A stretch of 64,000 bases of DNA, from assembly GCA_032622095.1 (NCBI GenBank), contig CP136068.1:115681509-115745508 (forward strand), given 5' to 3'. The position numbers were made by a program, and so were the translations under genes. This document shows, piece by piece, positions 25,096 to 36,837 of this stretch; the first letter of the stretch is position 1, and each line of letters opens with the position of its first letter. Below the pieces are notes generated by a model. The model was not told the DNA's origin. It saw only the letters and a list, made by a program, of their open reading frames with translations, and ran no database searches. This stretch comes from Siphonodentalium dalli. Taxonomy: Eukaryota; Mollusca; Scaphopoda; Gadilida; Siphonodentaliidae.

Positions 25096-25764
25096 GATTA
25101 AGCCATGAGCGGGAGTAGAGATTCATGACATGATCTGACCGAGGGTACGGTGAAAACTTCATTGTGGTGGCAGTTTTTCCCAGACCTCACTATATGCGAA
25201 CATGAATCACCGCAACGCACAACGGACCACATCTGATCACCGCAATTTGTCAATTACGTGTCGCCAACAAATTGAACAAGTAACGACAATATAATTACCA
25301 ATATATATTTAAAGCCACATGGCGGTTTGCGGTCCAAAATACATCTGATAGATATTCACTTTTGAATTTTTTCCGGTATCGATATAGGTCGATAAATACT
25401 ACCTTTCTGAGGACATTATATGTGCCACAAAGTCGCATTGAATTCATTACAAATACACGGTGTTTGGGTCCAAAGCAAACAACAGTCATGCCACGGCATG
25501 AAACAGAAAAGAGCGTTCCGTGTTAGTCCATTCTTGATATGGTAGAAATACAGAACATTTGTTTCACTTCTGAGCGAAAAATTTCAAACAGCTGGAATAT
25601 GGCTGTGACCATGGGTAGTTTTGTTCAGAGCATATGCAGCCTATATCAATATTTCGTGATTAGTCAACCTATCTTATTTCAATACCTCCTTCCAAATTAC
25701 GCAGACACATTTTTGAAGCTCGAATGAACCACGTCCGTTTTATACTTCCATCAAAATAAATCGA
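25096..25764. repeat. Intron sequence with dispersed repeat R4
   Basis: 25315-25530 contains GCCACATGGCGGTTTGCGGT and TCGATATAGGTCGATAAATA. These recur, rearranged, at 39.49-39.93 kb and more weakly at 30.47-30.60 kb. The rest shows nothing recognisable. Confidence 0.5.
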
Positions 25765-27421
25765 AATGTCGTAATATATATAAGTATAATATAATATAAG
25801 AAGCAGTCGGTATTTGCTGGCGGATTGCGGTTATGCTCGGTGGTTCGCTGTGATTCTCAGTAGTTCGCGGTGATTCTCGGTTATTCGCGGTGATTCTCGG
25901 TGGTTCGCGGTGATTCTCGGTGGTTCGCGGCGATTCTCGGTGCCGTGCGGTGATTCTCATTGGCTTGCGGTGAATCTCGGTGGCTCGTGGCGATTCTCGG
26001 TGGTTGGCGGTGATTCTCGGTGGTTCGCGGTGATTCTCGGTTATTCGCGGTGATTCTCGGTGTCTCGTGGTGATTCTCGGTGGCTCGCGGTGATTATTCT
26101 CGGTAGCTCGTGGTGATTCTCGGTAGCTCGTGGTGATTCTCGGTGGTTCGCGGTGATTCTCGGTAGTTCTCGGGGATTCTCGGTTTATTCGCGGTGATTA
26201 TCGGTGGTTCGCGGTGATTATCGGTTATTCGCGGTGCTTCTCGGTGGTTTGCGGTGATTCTCGGTGGTTCGCGGTGATTCTCGGTGGTTCGCGGTAATTA
26301 TCGGTGGTTCGCGGTGATTATCGGTGATCCCTGGTCAGTCTCCGGGAGTTCTGTTGATTCATATTAATGCGCTCCACACAAGATCATGGTGATCTACACT
26401 GGGCTTAGTGGGCCCCGGTGTTGAGTGTTTTGCTCAGCGAACGCCTAAACTTTGCATTAGGTATCTCTAAATTCAGAAACAAATATGCGCATGATTGAGC
26501 AAATGCAAATGTCGTACTATATATAAGTATAATTTAATATAAGTAGCAGTCGGTATTTGCTGGCGGATTGCGGTTATTCTCGGTGGTTCGCTGTGATTCT
26601 CAGTAGTTCCCGGTGATTCTAGGTTATTCTCGGTGATTCTTGGTGGCTCGCGGTGATTCTCGGTTATTCGTGGTGTTTCTCATTGGCTCGCGGTGATTGT
26701 CGGTTATTCGCTGTGATTCTCGGTGGTTCGCGGTGATTCTCGGTGGTTCGCGGTGATTCTCGGTGGCACGCGGTGATTCTCAGTGGCTTGTGGTGAATCT
26801 TGGTGGCTCGTGGTGATTATCGGTGGCTCGTGGTGATTATCTGTGGTTCGCGGTGATTCTCGGTGGTTCGCGGTGATTCTAGGTTATTCGCGGTGATTCT
26901 CGGTGGCTCGTAGTAATTCTCGGTGGCTCGCGGTAATTATTTGTGGTTCGCGGTGATTATCGGCGTATCGTGGTGATTCTCGGTGGCTCGTGGTGATTCT
27001 CGGTGGCTCGCGATGATTATTCTCGGTAGCTCGTGGTGATTCTCGGTTTTTCGCGGTGATTCTCGGTGGTTCGCGGTGATTCTCGGTAGTTCGCGGTGAT
27101 TCTCGGTTATTCGCGGTGATTCTCAGTGGTTCGCGGTGATTCTCGGTTATTCGCGGTGCTTCTCGGTGGTTTGCGGTGATTCTCGGTAGTTTGCGGTGAT
27201 TATCGGTGGTTTGCGGTGATTATCGGTGATTCGCGGTAATTCTCGGTGATCCCTGGTCAGTCTCGTTGATCACCACGAAAAGACTCACCGTGAATCATGG
27301 TGATCTACACTGGGCTTAGTGGGCCCCGGTGTTGAGTGTTTTGCTCAGCGAACGCCTAAGCTTTGCATTAGGTATCTCTCAATTCAGAAACAAATCTGCG
27401 CCGCATGATTGAGCAAATGAA
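25765..27421. repeat. Tandem segmental duplication carrying a 20-bp minisatellite
   Basis: Two successive segments (25765-26508 and 26509-27421) each contain, in order, a TATATATAAGTATAAT..AATATAAG leader, an array of GGTGATTCTCGGTGGTTCGC units (roughly 25 and 35 copies, with variants TTATTCGC and TGGCTCG), and a conserved tail (GTGATCTACACTGGGCTTAG through GAGCAAATG). The whole segment was therefore duplicated and the arrays then changed in copy number. It ends 64 bp from the donor of exon B1. Confidence 0.9.
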
Positions 27422-27485
27422 AATGTCAGTTTAATAAGCTGTAACTTATTTTACAATATAAAGGCTGAATCTCTATTTCACTTAC

Positions 27486-27818
27486 AATCGAGCGTATAAT
27501 TTGTATAGTTGGAGCGACGGTCAAAGCTGTTCGTTAATCCGCTTAATCGACAGCTGGCCACCGCACGGAAATCTGCCGACTGGACGGGATTAATCGTTAG
27601 CACATCTCCTTCTTGGTTGAACGAAATCCTGCTCCCGTTTGCCGATGAATAATTCGTACTCAATGGTTTGTCATTAATTTTTCATTGATATGTGCACGGG
27701 TAACACTTCGTTATGTTATGGTTTGTAGAGTAAATCTCTGTTTGTGCATTGCATCTGACTCTGAATGGCGATCCTGGGAGTAGGTCTGATGTGACTGGAG
27801 TCAATGTAATGGTACCAC
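27486..27818 (-). pseudogene. Immunoglobulin-domain exon B1 with a nonsense codon at the core Trp
   Basis: A 333-nt exon, phase 1-1, with intact acceptor (TTCTTAATTCCAG before 27818) and a strong donor GTAAGTGA after 27486. The frame reads PGSPFRVRC (first Cys), a TNHNIT stretch, then TYQ-stop-KINDKPL, GDVLTINP and VASC (second Cys). Alignment with B2 (YEWTMNGAPL) places the TGA at 27682-27684 exactly on the invariant Ig tryptophan, a single G-to-A change from TGG. Nothing else is broken. It may be a dead exon, always skipped (frame-neutral), a regulated poison exon, or a sequencing error. It is flanked 64 bp away by the minisatellite and about 85 bp away by element M3. Confidence 0.8.
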
Positions 27819-27903
27819 CTGGAATTAAGAAGGAATGTATACACGTGTACTTGCAACATAAGTACATGCATGGCTCAGATATATTAAATTCATATTATAC
27901 ATA

Positions 27904-28695
27904 TCTCTTATGACTAATGTGTAGGTTTTCTACACAAAATATGTAGCCCTGCTACACAATCATTATTCAATTTTGATCTTAAACATATTTGTGTAGTATA
28001 TGTGTAGTTTCATATTCGTACACAAATTGTGTAACAATTTTTACACATAAATGGGTAATTTTTTACACATTTATACACAACTGTGTGTATAAAATCAACA
28101 CATATCCCTTACACATTTTGTGTATGTTCTTACACACAGTTTGTAGACAAGAAATGGAAGTTCAGTAGTCCGACCTGTGGGTATAGTATTAAAGATATAT
28201 GCAGATTTATATGTTAAAACTGTCATGGCGCATAGTGGTATGTAGTATTTTGTTCTTTACTGTGAGTTTTTGCTTTGAATGAACAAACCAGGGTCGAGGC
28301 GTGATTGCATAATATTAGTATTATTACAACAATCATAACAAGAGTCTAAGGGCAGTAATCGCCATGAAAGTTTTAACAAAAAATCCTCATATACTATTAA
28401 TACTAAACCCACAAATTGGAATTCTGAACTTACATCCTTGTCTACAATCGCTGTAGATTGTATTCCAAAAAATATAGTCAAACAATATGGCCGTCACGTA
28501 GCAGACTATGAAACTGAAGGCACCGCAATGCGCATGCCTACGTTCTTACACAATTGTGTGTAACAAAATATACACATTATGTGTAGAACGGCACTTGTCA
28601 ATGTATTTGTATGTAAAACTACACATTGCAATGTGTATTAACCGGGTTTACACATTTGATGTGTAATCGTTTCTACACATTAGTTATAAGAGTGT
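27904..28695. mobile_element. Inverted-repeat element M3, copy 2
   Basis: About 790 bp, closely similar to 24310-25095 but in reverse orientation, with ends CTCTTATGACTAATGTG and CACATTAGTTATAAGAGTGT. It starts about 85 bp 5' of the B1 acceptor. The left terminus is slightly eroded. Confidence 0.85.
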
Positions 28696-28837
28696 GTATG
28701 GCGATAAATTTTGCTTGGAGAGATATACAGGGCATTGCTCTGTATATTCGAGTAAATTAAATGGAAAATATATGAGGGTAGTTACAAAGCATGCCCCCAA
28801 ATTCACACAGCGTGATTACTCTTCAATTCAAATGACG

Positions 28838-29358
28838 AAGCCCTGTGTCGGCCGGGGTAGAATAGGCCTACCTCCCTACTGCGAAGTGTAATAATCCACT
28901 ATTGTGGCACCCTATTGGCTCTGGGGTGCATCCCGTGAGGTGTGGTGTAGGAGTCCTGGAGGAATCGACCTGCGGATGCGGCTCAGCTCATGGTTCATGG
29001 TCCGACATCTCTTAAAGCCGGGCGGTTGGGATCACCCGGCCGAATCAATCGGTTAGTCACGCCTCTCCACATTGTTTCCGATTACATTTCTGCCATCTGT
29101 TCTGTTATGTTTATGGTATATGGTTGTGTCTTCTGTATTTCATGTATGTTTCTTTCGTGTCATATCTGTTTGCATTTCATCTTCTCACTGTTAAATGTTT
29201 CAATTTTGTACTGTTCACGCCTGTCTCAATGTGGCGAGGTACCGGGAGGCTGCTAAACAGGTCACTGCTTCAGCTATATACCAGTCTTTGGCCCGAATGT
29301 AATTCGAAGGGTAGTCCGAGGCGACTGCTGGGCTAGTTGTCGATTATTTGCTTTTCAT
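28838..29358 (+). mobile_element. Probable LINE 5' region
   Basis: GC-richer sequence lying directly before the LINE ORF1 relic, including CCGGGCGGTTGGGATCACCC and GGCGAGGTACCGGGAGG. The association is by position only. Confidence 0.4.
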
Positions 29359-30020
29359 ATGGCAACTCATAATAAACAAAAACGTAAGAATGACCACCCG
29401 CCAAGTTCCACTGTTGCTGAAGTCTATCCTCAGTACTTGGTACTTGGTTTTGATCCAAATGTCAAAAGATCTTTTGTATTTGTGATTGATAAATCGCTCC
29501 AAGGCATATCCGGACAATTAAAATCTGTCAAACCGATCAGGACTGGGCCACTCAGTGCCTCTCTTCTGTTCGAATGTTCAAGACAAAAATCAAGCTGACG
29601 CTCTTGTGCAATAAACATCAATTGCGCAAACACCAGTGTTGGTTACTCCTCACAAGACAGTGTACAGTAGTAGGGCTGATTGAGATCTCGCGAGATAGCT
29701 TATTCTTCTGAGTCAGAGATATTGGCTGAGTTAGCACCACGGGGAGTTACTAGAAGTCCGTAGATTTACGAAGACAGTTGAACAGTTCAGTTAAACAGTT
29801 ATCTTATGACCTTCAATCGGTGCGAACATCCACCGACATTGAAGGTTGGGTATATGAAGATGGATTTAAGTACATATTTTCCAAACCCATTTCGATGTTT
29901 TAAATGCCAGGGGTATGACCATGACCAGGAACATTGTAAAAGTGAAGAAACCTTTTTGCACGATGTTCTATCTCTGGTCATGATCACATGGATTGTACGA
30001 TTCTAAAAAAACAATTAAAA
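29359..30020 (+). pseudogene. Decayed non-LTR retrotransposon ORF1 with CCHC zinc knuckle
   Basis: A first frame from ATG at 29359 runs 79 codons (YPQYLVLGFDP, PLSASLLFECSRQ). After a frameshift near 29580, stop-interrupted text follows (TSIAQTPVLVTPHKTVYSSR). Another frame at 29806-30006 reads PTLKVGYMKMDLSTYFPNP and then FRCFKCQGYDHDQEHCKSE, a C-x2-C-x4-H-x4-C knuckle. This order (RNA-binding region, then knuckle) is typical of ORF1 proteins of Jockey/CR1-type LINEs. At least one frameshift and several stops make it non-functional. No endonuclease/RT ORF2 follows. Confidence 0.75.
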
Positions 30021-32997
30021 CTGTAAAGGTTCATATGCTGCAATGGATTGCTCATGTCCCATTTGGGACTATGAATTCAAGATACAACGATGTAAAGCTG
30101 AGAAGCATCTGACATATATATATATATGCTAAGAAAATAGTTGTTCTTCGACTATCCATTCCACCTGTCACATACTCATCAATCGTGTCTATAAAAAGTG
30201 TGTTGATGCCAGCGCTCAGACACAGAGTCAAACCAAACTCGTCAGTACATGTATATCGCTCGCAGCACAAGTTGAGGCGACTGATATTATTCCTGTTTTA
30301 GAACACGAAGTGCAGGTTACGGGCATTGATTTAACAGCGTACATTTTCCGGAAGTCGCGCATTGCAATTAATACAAATGTCGCAATATTTGTTCAGGAAC
30401 CGGACATCATGTTCAAAGTTTTTTTTATGACTTAGTGCGTCCTTCTTTGACTTATACATGTACTGCTCGTCCAGAAAGGTAGCGCACCGTAGATAAGGAA
30501 CTTATCGACCTACTAGTATTTCGATAACTGGAAAACTTCAAAAGCGAACATTATTATCGTAGATGTATTTCGGAAAGCAGACTGCCATGTCGCTAGGCTG
30601 ATGTGTTGCACAAGTAACATTTATATTTTGTCAGAGTCCCGGGAAATCAGCTTCATGCGTGTTCTCTGTTCTTCGTATTACCCGGATGATGTCCACTCCA
30701 AATGAGTTGTTCATGAATATCAGTCATGTGCAGACTTATTTGCCCCAAACTGCCTCGAGCTGACACATACATACATGTATTTCCCTATTCATGGTACTAG
30801 TAAATAATTTAGACCCGTCACTGATAGCGTCATATCTGTTTGGATATATAAGCGCACTAGATTGGATGTTATTTAGCACGTCACGTCGATTTGTTTTCGA
30901 CCCAATGTTCGTCCACATGAATTATTGTACACATCCTGAGAACGCGTGTAGTTTTCCACCAGGCTCCAAACTGTTCCAGTCAAAGACTACTTTTGAGAAG
31001 AATGCATTTTTTTAAACTATGGAGTGGTTGTTTCTATCGGTATATGTTCGTAATTTCGTATGGACTGGAGTTATTACAGTCTCATGTGGAAACAAAATTC
31101 CTTGGTTCATATCCCCAGAACGATTCATCTACACGCCCGTTTATGTACTTTGCCAGTACACTGTTGTGCACGTTTCCTTCTGTTCTTGATGTACTAACTA
31201 GTTTCATGTGATGCATTAACCAATATATTTATTCTTGTTTCCGTTTTATAATACATGTACCCACAAAATATGAGCAGCCATTGACTGATTCCGTGTGAAT
31301 GTGTCCGCATTTGATTGTCTGAATCTGAATCATGAATGTGTATGGTGCATCCGAGATTGGGTCAACTGCCAACTTATGGGACTGTAGCATATGCGAGATG
31401 ATTCAGTAGTTATATGTAAGCCACTCACACTACATGGCGTACCACGCCTATTCAGAATCATAGGTGCATGATGCATTCACGAATTGTGATAACAATTTCG
31501 CGTCAATGACGTGGTTGGATACACTATAATATTTACATAATTTATATTACCACACATATGTTAATTGTGTAAATAACTACCGGACATGCATAATCGCGTT
31601 ATTTGTGAGTATTTTATTGCTTGAACACAATCTCAAGAGTTAATTTGGTTGTTAACGTATACTGCTTCCACTTTTGATTAAAGTCTCTGGTAGTTGTGTT
31701 GCTATTTCCACACGTACTTCGATCTCTGACTCATGTTCGCAATAAACGTTTACTGTTTCATTTTCCGACAACAAATTTCATGTTCAACAATAATCCAATA
31801 ATTGTGTCACATTTAGATACATCGTCGCCTTCAATAAGCTCAGTTTCAGCAACGTTTTGTTATATATGTACCATAAGAGCAGATTCTGTCTCGCCCTAGC
31901 GATGCGCTTGTTGAATGTCATCCACACTACGTTTAGTCTGTTGGTTTACCCTGATTTAATGTGTCTATCTGACTGGTCTACAACTAATATTGCTCACAAC
32001 TGACATGGGTACCATAAAGCCAAACAAATTCAAATAAAAGGTGATTAATCCAAGGTGTTCTAAGGCTGTTCAGAAATTCTGCGGTCACATTGAGGGTATA
32101 TATGGCCTTGGTGAATATAACCAGATATTATTTCCAGGTATAAACACTGTCTCTGGCACGTATTACGTAGCTAATTTTGGTCAAGTTTATAATTGAAGTT
32201 TATATATTGAAAATAATACATGGTACCCATTTGTGTTTTGATAAATTCCATTCATCATAAACCACCATGCATTCTGGTGATAAAAGCTGTTCATGACTTG
32301 ATCAGAGGCAACTATGACTACTACGTTGAGACATGGTCAATAATAACTACACATTTTACTCATTAGTCTGTGACTATATCTCATACTATTCTAAATCAGT
32401 AGATTTTGAAAGGTTTAATATTATTGATATCAAAATAAATGATCGGTTATACTCCTGATGCTGCTCTGAGAACATATATTTCTTCTTCTATAAAAAGGTC
32501 ATATAATCAATGCAACCCAATTAAATCACATGTAACTGTTTAATTACAAATATATCACACGACTGAAGATAAACAGTGCAACTAAAATTGCGCTATTTGT
32601 TCCGTTTCTGGGCGACCAAATGTCCAGATTCAACCCTGATGTCACTTGCTCTCTTGTCCTCTGCAAGCATTATTCCTTATAATACGCCGACATTGAGTAC
32701 CGCCAGTATATGTTCTATTATGAAACGTCGCGCACATATCTCGCAGAGGACTTTTTATATATTGATTGGAATTGTACACTGATTCGAAAAACGATCAAAC
32801 CATTTCTGTACAATTTTTTTTCTAGGGCAAACCCGATGTTGATTGGACTATGAGGGTCATCTCAAATCCGATCGATACCTGCATGGTCATATGTATAAGA
32901 AATGAGAATTTGTTCACGCATATCGGAGCAATGAATACTCATACTGAGTCAGTACCTGCATAAATCTTATATATCTATATACATATAGCATACTCAC
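30021..32997. other. A1-B1 intron, remainder
   Basis: No exon recognised over about 3 kb. A diverged R4 fragment (TTATCGACCTA...TTCAAAAGCGAA-ATTATT) lies at about 30500-30600. Otherwise unique-looking AT-rich DNA. Confidence 0.45.
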
Positions 32998-33327
32998 GGG
33001 AAACAACCAACAGCCGTTTGTAAGTACTTGCGGAAAACTGCGCGACGACGTAACCAGCTTTGTCGATGTCTACACGACTGAATGCGAACGAAATGTATCT
33101 AGCATACATATCGAGCCGAACAGATTGAATGCCAGACTGTTCGATTTGCAGATTATATATGCCATTCTGGCTGTATCTGTAAGACATACCTGAGAAGAGC
33201 CGCACTATACCCACACGTGTGTGACTTGTAACTGTGATCTGGGTGTTGTCTTTAGTATATACTGGGCGTATTTCTACCATGACGTCACGCTCACCACTAT
33301 GTGTGTAGATCGGTTCTTGTTCTGAGT
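32998..33327 (-). CDS. Cysteine-free V-like Ig exon A1
   Basis: A 330-nt exon, phase 1-1, with a polypyrimidine acceptor GCTCTTGTTTCAG before 33327 and donor GTGAGTATG after 32998. The domain has no cysteine. It keeps RDVMVEIRPV near the start, QITVTSHTRVGIVRL in the middle, YISFAFSRVDIDKAGYVVAQ where an Ig domain would have its D-x-G-x-Y-x-C, and RLLVVS as a closing strand. It matches A2 in length, phase, lack of Cys and the ISF..R...D-AG pattern. It is the most 5' exon recognised; the signal peptide and any exons before it were not found in the window. Confidence 0.72.
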
Positions 33328-33764
33328 CTGAAACAAGAGCATCATTTGGATACAAGAAAACTAAGATGCATGCATCAGGTCGGCCGTGAACTATCTACCA
33401 TATAATTGTTGTAGCTATCGATTATACATTTTGAAACACCTGTATGTATGTATGTATGTGTGTATGCATGAATGCATGTGTGTATGTGTTATAGACTCTA
33501 ACACTGCTCGAATTTGGTATTTATCGTGTCAACTTGACCTCGCTCATAGGCATGTTTCTGGACCTTGACCGATCCGACTAAACATTTGTGTGTAGGACTA
33601 CTTCGATCCCGGGAGCAATATGGACGGGTCCAATTTCACGTGGGACCATGTTCTCGAACGTGCTGATATAGGCATGTTTCTGGACCAATTGAACAATAGT
33701 TTGGCCAGACGCTGTATATACTGGGTACTGTCCAGATGGAGGCGATCACAAAAAAATCCCTAAC
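33328..33764. other. Upstream flank or intron of exon A1
   Basis: Contains a (TGTA)n-like microsatellite at 33440-33488. A short direct repeat AGGCATGTTTCTGGACC occurs at about 33549 and 33671. Confidence 0.5.
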
Positions 33765-33795
33765 TAGCCCGAACGAAGTCGAGTACATCAGCTAG
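33765..33795 (+). mobile_element. 3' terminus of a Helitron-like element
   Basis: TAGCCCGAACGAAGTCGAG followed by TACATCAGCTAG, then T. This resembles a subterminal hairpin followed by CTAG^T and abuts the next element head-to-tail. The 5' end of this element is not recognised. Confidence 0.5.
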
Positions 33796-34293
33796 TCTAA
33801 TATATATTTTGGACATTTGTCTGTCTGTTTGTCTGTTAGCTATGGCCGGGAAAACTGCCTGACAGATTCGACGAAATTTGATACCTAGGGGAATTATTTC
33901 CAGGGAGTATTTTGGACGGGTCAAATCTTGATCCCGACCTGACTTTGACATTCAAAAAGATCAATTCAAGGTCAAATCTTGTAAAACGGAAGTATTTCAA
34001 CGAAATTTTATACCTACTGTTACTTTTGTCCCAGGAGTGTTTCGGTGGGTCAAATCATGACCCTGACCTGATCTTGACATTCAAAATTGTCAATTCAAGG
34101 TCAAATCGGGTAAAGCCGGGCGGATTTCGACAGGTACTTTTGTCGTGACTTTTGTCCGGGGAGTTTTTTGGACGGGTCAAATCGTGACCCCGACATGACC
34201 TTCACCTTTAAAATAGTCAATTCAAGGTTAAATCGCGCAATTCTCCGAAAATCAGAGGGGAACATCCCGGACGAAGTCGGGTCCACCAGCTAC
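33796..34293 (+). mobile_element. Helitron-like non-autonomous element with tandem core
   Basis: Begins TCTAATATATATTTTGGACA and a (GTCT)n-rich stretch. The core has three diverged copies, about 128 bp each, of a unit containing GGACGGGTCAAATC (33914, 34044, 34170) and TCAATTCAAGGTCAAATC. It ends with hairpin CCCGGACGAAGTCGGG, then TCCACCAGCTAC|T. The last base deviates from the Helitron CTRR rule, so this end is slightly decayed or misplaced. Related core text occurs inverted at 46770-46830. Confidence 0.65.
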
Positions 34294-35791
34294 TATTATA
34301 TATTTCTAGATTTAGTTACAAACTAAATACCTGTATATTGTACAAAGAAATGTTTGACAAATATATCTGTATCAATATTACCATGCGGGTCATTAAAATA
34401 GATACGACGAAACTAATTTTGAAGGGTGCATGTATCAGGTAAATTTTTATATTTCAAATGATGACAGGAATGCGGAAAGTTGAAGTACCTACGTAATACT
34501 GGCTATCCGCATGAAGAGATATACATGTATGTAAAAACCAAAATAGAAGATGACTGCTGGCGACAATGTTTTCCAAAAAAATTCAAAGCATTCGATAGCT
34601 CCCATCTAGTTGTCAGCCCGAAGATCAATATGAAGTTTGGTGACTATCAGATGAGGGATATGTCTGTACAGTTGCTAAACAATTCAGTCATGCAAAGGAG
34701 GATCAAAGAGTAAGATACCAAATTGCTGCCTGTGGTAATCCAGAAGATCATTGAGGAATCTGGTGACGATCGGACAAGGGGTGTCGTCTGTAGGATCAAC
34801 CAAATTATTTAGCCATAAAAATAGTAAAATTGAAGATCACCGCTGGCAGTGATGTCTTCACAAGGACAGTTTGAGAACAAAATATGGCTCACATCTAGCG
34901 GTGACCCAAAATAACCACATGAGAAAAAGTTCTCCAATAACAGCTGGCTGCAGGGTGCGCCAATTGATTCAAATTCGAAATTTAGCAGGGTGTACTGCTT
35001 GTGGCCATGTTTTCCCCGTAAATTTGATAGACTGATGGACAAAACCACTGAATTCGTTGAATCAATATACATGTATACATTGATTAATTTATATGCATTG
35101 TTATACACAGTACTGGTATATAAAGATACTGAAAATAACTATATTACTAGTATACATAAAATAAACCATATATCATGGCTATGGGTTCATGACAGCTGAG
35201 AACTTGGTGTGAATTAAAGAGTGGTGGTTTCTCAAGCATATCTAACCCTCCACGTTAGAAACATGCCATTAAATGTCATAAGTATAATCTAGCTGGAGGA
35301 CAGAAGTGATCCATAAAACCCCCCTTAATTCAACCAGGTCCTCGCGCGATGTATGGTCGATCACATGATGATCTAGGGGGGATTAGAATTGTTGTATAAA
35401 AACAGCACTGCGTGTAAATATAAAATAAAATAGTGCTACATCTTATTACAGATTATTGCCATATATAATCAGTGATTATACAGACAGTCTGACAAAATAA
35501 AGTTTCAGTGACACTCTATCCGAAGAGGGGAATAATTTCATCTGTTACAGTCAATGGAGGAATTATGAATCTGGAAAGGTGAAATTTCTAAGTAATACTA
35601 GATATCGACATAACGCGATAACATATAACGTAAATGCAATATGGCCGCTGGCGACCATTTTTTCCTATGAAATTAAAAAAATATTTGATAGCTCTCATCT
35701 GATAGATCAATATCAAGATCAATATCAAGTTTGGTGATGATCGGATGAGTGAAGTGGACTGTGGTCTGTGGTGCTAAACGGTTTGGTAATG
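34294..35791. repeat. Diverged interspersed repeats, non-coding
   Basis: Units with GCTGGCGAC, GATAGCTC-CATCT, GATCAATAT-AAGTTTGGTGA and GATC-GATGAG recur near 34550-34660, 34770-34910 and 35640-35750. The plus-strand open frame at 34480-34713 is made of this repeat and has no recognisable domain. 35140-35500 shows nothing. Confidence 0.45.
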
Positions 35792-36092
35792 CTTAAAAAG
35801 ATTCTTACCTTAATATTTTTATGTTCACTTTATAAACTTCACTGAGTCATCTTTGTCATGTATTGAGTTTGATATCTTTTGTTAACAGTTTATAAATTAT
35901 GTATGTCTCATGTTTGTTATTTTAATTTATGTGTTTATTATCATTAAATAAAGTTGCATTCCTTAAAAAGATTCTTACCTCAATGTTTTTATGTTCACTT
36001 TATAAACTCCACTGAGTCATCTTTGTCATGTATTGAATTTGATATCTTTTGTTAACAGTTTATAAATTATGTATGTCTCGTGTTCGTTATTA
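35792..36092. repeat. Tandem duplication of a 170-bp unit
   Basis: 35792-35961 and 35962-36092 (second copy incomplete) are near-identical from CTTAAAAAGATTCTTACCT to TATGTATGTCTC. The first copy ends ATTAAATAAAGTTGCATTCC, containing an AATAAA, so it may derive from a retrocopied 3' end. Confidence 0.85.
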
Positions 36093-36837
36093 TATTATAT
36101 ACACTTTATAGTGTGTTTTCAGAACGAAAAAAAAAATGAATAAAATCAACAAATTTGTAAATTTAAAAACAATTCAAACGTTGTTGTATTCCATGTCCCA
36201 GCCCGGACATATACACCAAATTTCAATAATATTCATTGAGAAACAACGGACAAAACGCTATATAACACCCGTATACATATTTTATTCCGAGCCGGTATCA
36301 TCCTCGGGTACATGTTATAGTAGGTACCGAATTGACACACGTCGACTGGGGCGAGTTGGCCCTGGGGCGATTAGGCCGATTACGGCACCTTCTATAATTT
36401 ACCGCATGTATCCGTTTACGCGTAGTTTACTTTAGAAAGTTCCGCAATTAATACCGTAAATAGAGCGACCATATTTGACAGAGAATGCCTCTGTTATTGA
36501 TTATCAAGTTGCTATACATTAAAAACGACAAATTCACATGCTCGTTCAAGCGCAGTAGTCTATTTTCCCCATGTTAAAGGACATCCACAAATACTAAATA
36601 ACGCTAACCTACTGCCGAATGTTTTACACGACAACTGTTAATATTTGGGCTGAATTCATCTGACGCGGTATTATTCCTCAAAATAAACAACAAAACCATC
36701 GTTACTTGGAAATGTAGTTTGGGCTAACATTTACATAACTCCTCCACATCATTTATTCGACACACACGTCAGATAAAAAACAGACATGAAGTAAACGGCC
36801 AAATTGTCCGAAATAAATAATTAAACTATTAAAGATG
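36093..36837. other. Non-coding DNA
   Basis: No gene or bounded repeat recognised. Confidence 0.4.

Noticed and set aside
25765-27421. CRISPR array
   Set aside because: Units are contiguous 20-bp repeats without unique spacers, in an intron of an animal gene. This is a minisatellite.
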